NCBI GenBank assembly: GCA_946811695.1
Contig: OX328130.1
Coordinates: forward strand, 68,196,245-68,260,244
Reading direction: 5' to 3'
Source of the DNA: Gonocerus acuteangulatus
Lineage: Eukaryota > Arthropoda > Insecta > Hemiptera > Coreidae
Length of the DNA: 64,000 nucleotides
The notes under the pieces were generated by a model. That model searched no databases. It was not told the DNA's origin and saw only the letters and a list, made by a program, of their open reading frames with translations. The first letter of the stretch is position 1; every line of letters starts with the position of its first letter. Shown piece after piece: positions 56,366-64,000 of the stretch. Made by a program: the position numbers and the translations under genes.

Positions 56366-56379
56366 GCACCCTGTATATC

Positions 56380-56895
56380 AATATTTCTATTGTTATATGT
56401 ATTTCTCCACTTATTGTCATTGGAACAGTAAGCTGAAGGCTTAACAGATTTCACAAGAGGCTTAAGTACACAAGAGTGTCTCACATTGACATTCATGCGA
56501 AAGGCCAGGGCACGTCAAAAAGCCACATCCGGTCGCTAGATTCTAATCGTTTAAACACCGACAGTTGGAAGAAGTAACTAAATGACTCTGAGAAGGATTA
56601 AATACGGCCATGGACATGACAGTAAACAGGCTGCAATGCATCTCTCTAACTAGGCGCGGGGACATTGGAAGTAAGGACGCCCGGAAACTCCCGGCTCTTT
56701 CCGAAGGAGACACCTCAAGTAGGGGCTTGTCCTTCCATCTAAGGAGTGGTTGAAGGGTTAATGTTAGGTACATATTTCTCTCTAGTCCTCTAGGCATATA
56801 CTAAATCCATCAGCTGTGCTTCAATTGAAATATTTATTTTCAAAAACATTTTCCAGAATAAAAATCGGTCAATTTGTACCACAGAACTATAATAT
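56380..56895. other. Unassigned DNA
   Basis: An 84-codon minus-strand frame at 56543-56797 has no recognisable motif. Confidence 0.4.
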
Positions 56896-56898
56896 TAA

Positions 56899-57107
56899 CC
56901 CTTAATTAGTGGCGTGCTTTTTCTTCCATAACTAATGGTGTCGTGGCCCCCGTGAAACAATCTTTAAATTGATTTTTTTTTGGGTAAAGTAATTTAAATA
57001 AATAATAATAAACAATAATATTTATTGAAATACAAAGATTTCAAAGGGCAAAGGTCGAATAAACAAATACATTCGGGTCAATATGACCCGACGCCACTAA
57101 TTAAGGG
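56899..57107. mobile_element. piggyBac MITE with TTAA target sites
   Basis: Ends CCCTTAATTAGTGGCGT / ACGCCACTAATTAAGGG, both bordered by TTAA (56895-56898, 57108-57111). The right end continues inwards with CGGGTCATATTGACCCG, the palindromic motif common next to piggyBac ends. 209 bp, non-coding, a different family from the one at 15759-16670. Confidence 0.9.
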
Positions 57108-57199
57108 TTAAAACATAAAAGGGTTTCGGAGTCATAGAATGTGTGACAGTAGACGTCCTTGGCGGCCACGACAGTTAATGGCAAATTCAAATTCTTTCC

Positions 57200-57900
57200 T
57201 CAAATTTCTTTTGTCAAATTTGACCGAATAACTCTTCAACGATGAGCCTAAAAAATAAATGCCGGTTATAGGGTTGTAGAGCATTAAATTCCCTTCAATG
57301 ATATATATTACTTCACTATTTTACCTATTTTCCTTCAAATGTTAAAACAATTTGAGTGTTGGCCAACGGCTACAGCCCCGGTTCCCGTAGATCACCGAAG
57401 TTAAGCAACGTCGGGCGTGGTCAGTACCTGAATGGGTGACCGACTACGTGCTGTTGGCATGATAAAGGGGTGGCATCCCGTAGGTAGCCCGGCGCTAATA
57501 GCCAAATAGTTGATGCGCCGTTAAAAACGAAAAAACAAAAACATTTCAATGTTCTATTGTCAATATAATTGTCTAGATCTTTTCTTTAATTTCCCCTTCT
57601 TACGTTTGAAGGAAAATACACAAAATATTAAATTAATATATATCGTTGAAGGAAATTTATTTCTATACAACCCTACAACCAGTATTTATTTTTTAAGCTT
57701 ATCATTGAAGAGTTATTCGGTCGAAAAGAGCAAAAAGTGTGTTTTCCCCAAAATTTGGCAACCTGATTGAATAGAACTTGTAAAAAAGTTAATCAGCTTT
57801 CATTTGTTATAGAATAGTCATGTCGCTAGAACACATGTTTTCGGCGATATAAGCGAAAATCCGAAAAACGGGACCTTCTAACATCTCCTCCCCGGCTCAA
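57200..57900. mobile_element. Fold-back repeat Z with a SINE in its loop
   Basis: 57225-57360 (GAATAACTCTTCAACGATGA, AAAAAATAAATG) returns inverted at 57555-57725 (CTTATCATTGAAGAGTTATT). 57780-57900 continues as the reverse complement of 48360-48480. A 5S-derived SINE separates the arms. Confidence 0.75.
57361..57542 (+). mobile_element. 5S rRNA-derived SINE
   Basis: GCCAACGGCTACAGCCCCGG, TAGATCACCGAAGTTAAGCA, ACGTCGGGCGTGGTCAGTAC and CTGAATGGGTGACCGACTAC, then the tail TAGGTAGCCCGGCGCTAATA and an A-rich end. Flanks ATTTGAGTGTT and ATTTCAATGTT form a probable 11-bp target duplication with two differences. It keeps the internal 5S promoter elements and is the least changed of the three copies. 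Confidence 0.87.
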
Positions 57901-57904
57901 AGGA

Positions 57905-58110
57905 TACAGGCGGGGACTTTTGATATGTTGACCTCCTAACTAGCCCAAGAAAAGTTATTAAGCAAAAAAAAAAAAAAAAAAATGTTCCAATCATTTCCAT
58001 CTGTAACTGTTCGTTGCCTGAACTGATAACCTTAACAAGCGGCTGCCCATTTCTGTCATGGCCGCCTGTAGTTGTTTAAGTTTCAGTTAGAGGCGCTGTA
58101 AGCAGCAGTG
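57905..58110. other. Unassigned DNA
   Basis: Poly-A run at 57965-57982; nothing else. Confidence 0.4.
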
Positions 58111-58112
58111 TT

Positions 58113-59499
<1,387 letters not shown>

Positions 59500-59950
59500 C
59501 GTTGATTTAGACGGCTTCAGGAATTTTAACAATTTTTGGGCTTATAAACAAATTGAAAACCTCCGCGAATTTTCAACCAAATTGAAATCAGCAAACGACC
59601 TTGGAAAGAGCTCAAAACGAACGCTTAAACTGACACTTTAGTTTTTCGATTGTGTTTAGTAGGTTCTGAGATATACGTCCAATTAAGCGCCTCAATCGTG
59701 GTGTTCAGCTATACATCAGCTGTACATAAATAGTATGCTGATTACCAAGCTTTGTTTCTGAGAGAACTCTAAATAGTGTAAAAGTCTTATAGCTGCCGAT
59801 AAGATTGTAGGCTTGAAGTCAGCACAATCCTGAGCTAACATAATCGCGCTGGAGTATACATCAGCTGTGCAGTAAGATGCTGAATAAATAAGTAAATATA
59901 CAACATTCGTACCAAATGAGATATGTATTCTAAAAACTGGCTAAACTTTG
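59500..59950. other. Unassigned DNA
   Basis: CATCAGCTGTACATAAATA-like words occur twice (59713, 59861). No gene. Confidence 0.4.
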
Positions 59951-59954
59951 TGTT

Positions 59955-61145
59955 TCATGCAGGGATTTGGAGGAAACATGAAGATATTGGCATTGCCAGC
60001 AGGGATTTGGAGGAAACTTGAAGATATTGGCATTGCCAGCAGGGATTTGGAGGAAACTTGAAGATATTGGCATTGCCAGCAGGGATTTGGAGGAAACTTG
60101 AAGATATGGGCATTGCCAGCAGGGATTTGGTCAAAACTTGAGATATTCCAGTTTCAAGCAGGGATTTGGTCGAAATATGACGATATTCGTGTTTCATGTA
60201 GGCATTTGGACAAGACTTGAAGATATTTGGTTCTCAAGCAGAGGTTTGGACGAAACTTGAAGATATTCGATGTTTTCAATCAGGGATTTGAACGAAACTT
60301 GAAAGTATTTGTGTTTCAAGCATGGATATGAACGAAACTTGAAAATATGCGTGTTACAATCAGCCATTTGGAAAGATATTGAAGATATTCGTGTTTCACG
60401 TAGAGATTTGAACGAAACTTGAAGATATTTGGTTCTCAAGCAGAGGTTTGGACGAAACTTGAAGATATTCGATGTTCTCAATCAGGGATTTGAACGAAAC
60501 TTGAAATTATTTGTGTTTCAAGCATGGATATGAACGAAACTTGAAAATATTCACGTTAAATCAGGGATTTGGACAGATATTGACGATATGCGTGTTTCAC
60601 GCAGAGATTTGGACGAAACTTGAAGATATTTGGTTCTCAAGCAGAGGTTTGGACGAAACTTGGAGATATTCGATGTTCTCAATCAGGGATTTGAACGAAA
60701 CTTGAAAGTATTTGTGTTTCAAGCATGGATATGAACGAAACTTGAAAATATTCACGTTAAATCAGGGATTTGGACAGATATTGACGATATGCGTGTTTCA
60801 CGCAGAGATTTGGACGAAACTTGAAGATATTCGTGTTTCCATTAGGGATTTGGACGAAATTTCAAGAGATTCGTGTTTCCACTAGGGATTTGGACGAACA
60901 TTGAAGATATTGGTGTTTCCACTAGGGATTTGGACGAAATTTGAAGATATTAGTATTTCAAGAATGGATATGAACGAAACTTGAAAATATTCGTGTTACA
61001 ATCTGTCATTTGGAAAGATATTGAAGATATTCGTGTTTCACGCAGAGATTTGGACGAAACTTGAAAATATTCGTGTTTCCATTAGGGATTTGGACGAAAT
61101 TTGAAGATATTCCTGTTTTAATCAGTGAATTGGACGAAACCTTTA
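59955..61145. repeat. 40-bp minisatellite with higher-order structure
   Basis: About 30 copies of a 40-bp unit like GGGATTTGGACGAAACTTGA, AGATATTCGTGTTTCA. The first four (GGAGGAAACTTGAAGATATT GGCATTGCCA type) are nearly identical. From about 60190 to 60810 a block of five different units (about 200 bp) recurs three times. Predicted proteins across it are repeats of the unit, not genes. Confidence 0.92.
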
Positions 61146-61304
61146 GTTTTTTGTGCTTCAAGGACGAAAATATCTTCGTAACATATAAAATCGTCGGTTC
61201 ATGGACTCATAATCTGATGGAACGAATTTTATATTTTCTTAATGAGCACGCTTTTGAAATTAAGAAAAATTAAGTAAAATGAGGTCACGTTTGGACTGAC
61301 TCAC

Positions 61305-61389
61305 ACATCTCATCTTTCTTGACGTTAACAAAATTTGAGCTTCCCATATACAGTTGTTCGGTATCTTGTTTAATTCGGTGTACTTACCT
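61305..61389 (-). promoter_or_regulatory. Candidate recursive splice site with 83-nt RS-exon
   Basis: On the minus strand TATTTCTTTTTCTGTTTTCAG ends at 61388 and GTAAGTACAC starts at 61387 with no exon between: an almost ideal pyrimidine tract, acceptor and donor. A second donor, GATGT|GTGAGTC, follows 83 nt on (GT at 61304-61303). It has the layout of a ratchet site with RS-exon and the strand of the transporter gene, and lies 26.4 kb upstream of the candidate at 34944. Confidence 0.7.
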
Positions 61390-61459
61390 GAAAACAGAAA
61401 AAGAAATATTATATTTCTGTAAAAGGAGTAAAATTTATAATATTTTTGAATCAACCATT

Positions 61460-62400
61460 GTAAATAATATTAAATAACTAGATGCCATAACAAATGGAAA
61501 TGATCTGTTGTTTGTTACTTTTGTAATTGCTTTTAGCAGTAAATAATAAATTTGCCACTAAAAAAGATATAAACAAAAAAAAAAAAATATTTCGTTGTAT
61601 GTAATAGAGCTATCCGTGTTCCGGCCTACGCAAACTCTGTGTATTTCAGGAGGTATTAGAGCCGGTTTTTACCTTCTCATAAGTTTGAACCTGTCAAAGA
61701 TAAAGTTATGAAATTATTGAAGCCTTTCTGAGATATAGGCGATGAAAAATCGAAATGGATACGACTCATTCACTCATCAAAATTATTATGCACTTCCCGA
61801 AAAACTAGAGACTTGAAATTTTTCAGGACGACAGAAATTAAGAAGTTATTAAAGGAAAAAATCGAAAAACTTAGAAAAGTTGGGGTTGCCTCCGCTCCCA
61901 GGGAGGGTGACCGTTTTGTACTTGTTGTTCCTTCGGAAACCCATAATTCCTTCCGAAACCCATCATGTGGGGTATCAAATGAATCGTCTTGGTAAGGAGA
62001 ACCTATATTATCTTCGTTGTACTTGTTTGATAAGAAAAACTTATGAAACAAGTACACGAAGCTATTAGATTCGGAACCTCTGTGTTGTTGGCAAATCTCA
62101 TGTATGAGTAAAGAAGGAGGATATTTATATTTTGTATTTATATTAATAGTTACTATATTTTTTTTTTTTAAATGTTTTCTTTGCTCTTTCATATTAAATT
62201 TAGTTTATTGTTAGAGGGAATTTCTGTAAATTCTATTCTACTAGAATTACATTAGATATAAGATTAAAACTATACTAGATACATATTAGGTTAAAAATAT
62301 GATGCCTCTCAATAAAAGATATTGAATATAAAACTGAATATAAAGTGTAAATATTTTGTACATATAATCTATATATTTAAAACAAAATGTAATGTATACG
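61460..62400. other. Unassigned DNA
   Basis: Overlapping frames on both strands at 61770-62192 (up to 140 codons on minus) have no known motif. GTTCCGGCCTACGCAAACTC and GTGGGGTATCAAATGAATCG look like dispersed-repeat sequence, but I cannot place it. Confidence 0.35.
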
Positions 62401-62415
62401 AAAAATGTATGTTAT

Positions 62416-62636
62416 ATGCAAAGCATGGGACAGGCAGAATAAACTCCCTCTCTATAGGGTTGCTATAGAAAGGAAATAGAGAGAACCTATATGCAAAGCA
62501 TGGGACAGGCAGAATAAACTCCCTCTCTATAGGGTTGCTATAGGAAGGAAATAGAGAGAACCTTTATGCAAAGCATGGGACAGGCAGAATAAACTCCCTC
62601 TCTATAGGGTTGCTATAGGAAGGAAATAGAGAGAAA
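62416..62636. repeat. 75-bp x 3 tandem repeat
   Basis: ATGCAAAGCATGGGACAGGC begins units at 62416, 62491 and 62566; each ends GGAAATAGAGAGAA. Copies are almost identical. Confidence 0.95.
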
Positions 62637-62921
62637 ATATATTTGATTTTTTAAGAAACATTTAGATGCAACTTAACATTTTTATGTAAATGCCTATTAT
62701 TTACCTATGTACCTTAATAAGTGTCAGACAAGGCCAAAAGTGAATTTCCAAATAATGATCATACTAGAAGGCATTATAAAATCATAAAAAATAAAATACC
62801 TTCATGATAAAAAGTAGATAGAATAATAAAACAGTACCCGCGTCATCCTCAAGCCAAACATCAAAGGAACTCAAAATTAACTTACAAAAAAATATTGATA
62901 TCCCCCCAAAAAACTAACGTT

Positions 62922-63395
62922 GAAAAAAAAAGGCCAAGTTTCAGGTCCCTTCCAAAAACAGGTTGCCTATGAAAGTTATGATATCATAGTATTGGGCCAA
63001 GTTTTAGGCTGTTAATACCTTGTCAAGAACCTAATAATAACCTCTTACTTATTTGTGCAATTCCAACTTGTCCAGTTTTCGTTAAATTACATACGGCCAT
63101 GGCAGCTTTAACATAAATGAAGTTCATGCAAAGCGATCGTTTAATGTCATCGAAGTGTTTATAATAATCCTGAACCGTAATCCTAAGGGCCTGAATATTT
63201 AAATGCCAGACATTTTATATTAAATCAGAAAACTAGCCAAGTTGGAATTGCAAAAATAAGTGAGAGGGTATTTTTAGGTTCTTGAGAAGGTATTAAGAGC
63301 CTATAACTTGGCCCAATACTATGATAACATAACTTTCATGGGCAAACTGTTTTTGGAAGGGGCGTGGAACTTGGCCTCTTTTTTTCGAGGTTAGA
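62922..63395. mobile_element. Fold-back repeat near the window end
   Basis: GAAAAAAAAAGGCCAAGTTT, CCCTTCCAAAAACAGGTTGC, GATATCATAGTATTGGGCCA and ACCTTGTCAAGAACCTAA on the left are mirrored by TTAGGTTCTTGAGAAGGTAT, TGGCCCAATACTATGATAAC, GTTTTTGGAAGGGGCGTGGA and TTGGCCTCTTTTTTTC on the right. Arms of about 170 bp. Confidence 0.85.
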
Positions 63396-63669
63396 TTTTT
63401 TGTGGGGATATGAATACTTATTGCAAGTGAATTTTGACTTTCGTCGATGGGCGCTGTCGATGTTTAGCTTGAGGAGGACTCATATTTTGACCTCCTATAT
63501 TCTATGTTTTATTAATCTGTCTACTTTTGATCGTGTAAAATTATAATGCCATAAAGAGCATCATGATGATTAGATAGTTAGCCGTCGAGGTGATAAGTAC
63601 AGATGGAATGGTTGGGATTCGGCTAAATAAACCTCAATATGATTTTGTTTTAAAAAAATCTATATTTCG

Positions 63670-63703
63670 GACGTTTCGGCTACTCATTGGTAGCCTTCGT
63701 CAG
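63670..63703 (-). other. Hammerhead-like RNA motif in a repeat end
   Basis: On the minus strand CTGACGAAGGCTACC, a 6-bp stem (GGCTAC/GTAGCC) and GAAACGTC follow one another. Similar motifs lie at 106-135 (minus) and 58447-58477 (plus). It resembles the CUGANGA...GAAA core of hammerhead ribozymes but with one extra A before stem II, so activity is doubtful. Confidence 0.3.
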
Positions 63704-63875
63704 CTAAAATGACAAAAAAAAGAAATTAATACAGAAACAATCAAGAAAAATTTATAATTGTGATAGGTAACAGAACTATAGATACAGTTTAACTTATAAC
63801 AGAACATATCGTCTTAAAATTCTTAGAATGAGTAGAATGAAAAAGAAAATAGGTACAGTAATTGATTTTAATAGT

Positions 63876-64000
63876 AATTAGTAACATTAATTGATTTTAC
63901 AAAGAAATAAGAGAACTATATACCAATGACAAATATAGTAGCTAATAGTAACATTAATTAATTTTACAAAGAAATAAGATACTACATACCAATGGAAATG
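63876..64000. repeat. 69-bp tandem duplication at the window edge
   Basis: TAGTAACATTAATTGATTTT, ACAAAGAAATAAGA, and TATACCAATGACAAAT occur twice, the second copy being cut by the window end. Confidence 0.75.

Larger units (their letters stand above)
55430..56373. mobile_element. TATA-flanked non-autonomous element with 29-bp inverted ends
   Basis: Left CAGGGTGTCCCTGTCTTAAA and right, inverted, CAGGGTGCCCCAGTCTTAAA continue in parallel through ACCGACA. Both ends are bordered by TATA, suggesting TA target use as in Tc1/mariner; this classification is tentative. It includes a poly-T run at 55851-55877 and has a Merlin-like element inserted at 55918-56365, only 8 bp from its right end. Confidence 0.75.

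Noticed and set aside
59955..60481. Repeated ISSSFLQIP-type proteins on the minus strand
   Set aside because: Translation of the 40-bp array.
61770..62192. 140-codon minus-strand gene
   Set aside because: No recognised domain, overlaps frames on the other strand of similar length, no splice or promoter support.

Overview
The window looks like a piece of a large, A+T-rich, repeat-laden animal genome, most likely an insect or other arthropod. The reasons are that its only convincing host gene is an SLC36 (pathetic-type) amino-acid transporter, and that the rest is hAT, piggyBac, Merlin-like, non-LTR and SINE debris mixed with long (AT)n tracts. I see no bacterial operon, CRISPR array or intact RNA gene. 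The species cannot be named from sequence alone.

Host gene. Three in-phase coding exons lie on the minus strand at 10038-9953, 5321-5178 and 3706-3556. All their splice sites are canonical, and the joined reading frame runs into the first transmembrane core of SLC36 transporters. The start codon and the remaining exons lie outside the window. Upstream of the 10038 acceptor no further coding exon could be found up to 64000, so most of the window appears to be one intron longer than 54 kb. That intron contains two strong candidate recursive splice sites on the same strand (61388 and 34944). In each, a pyrimidine tract and AG sit directly against GTAAGT, with another donor 46-83 nt further on. 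They divide the intron into pieces of roughly 25 kb. This is the most interesting signal in the window.

Layout. 1-3.5 kb: fold-back repeat, AT tract, SINE. 3.5-10 kb: transporter exons, with SINEs, non-LTR fragments and a 56-bp minisatellite in the introns. 10-17 kb: a perfect 29-bp x 20 array, hAT MITEs, a TIR element and a 912-bp piggyBac derivative. 17-23 kb: non-LTR fragments, one with a 77-bp array grown out of its coding sequence. 23-29 kb: fold-back elements and a SINE whose interior has expanded 11-fold. 29-36 kb: nested non-LTR/MITE/element X insertions, the 34.9-kb ratchet site and another fold-back. 36-48 kb: mostly unique or unrecognised DNA with small repeats. 48-58 kb: fold-backs, 5S-derived SINEs, MITEs, a Merlin-like mini-element inside a TA-flanked element, and a piggyBac MITE. 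58-64 kb: element X, a 40-bp minisatellite, the 61.4-kb ratchet site and a terminal fold-back.

Apart from the transporter exons, every protein-like reading frame found is a broken or partial transposon gene. Long runs of Tyr-Ile are translations of (AT)n and are not genes.
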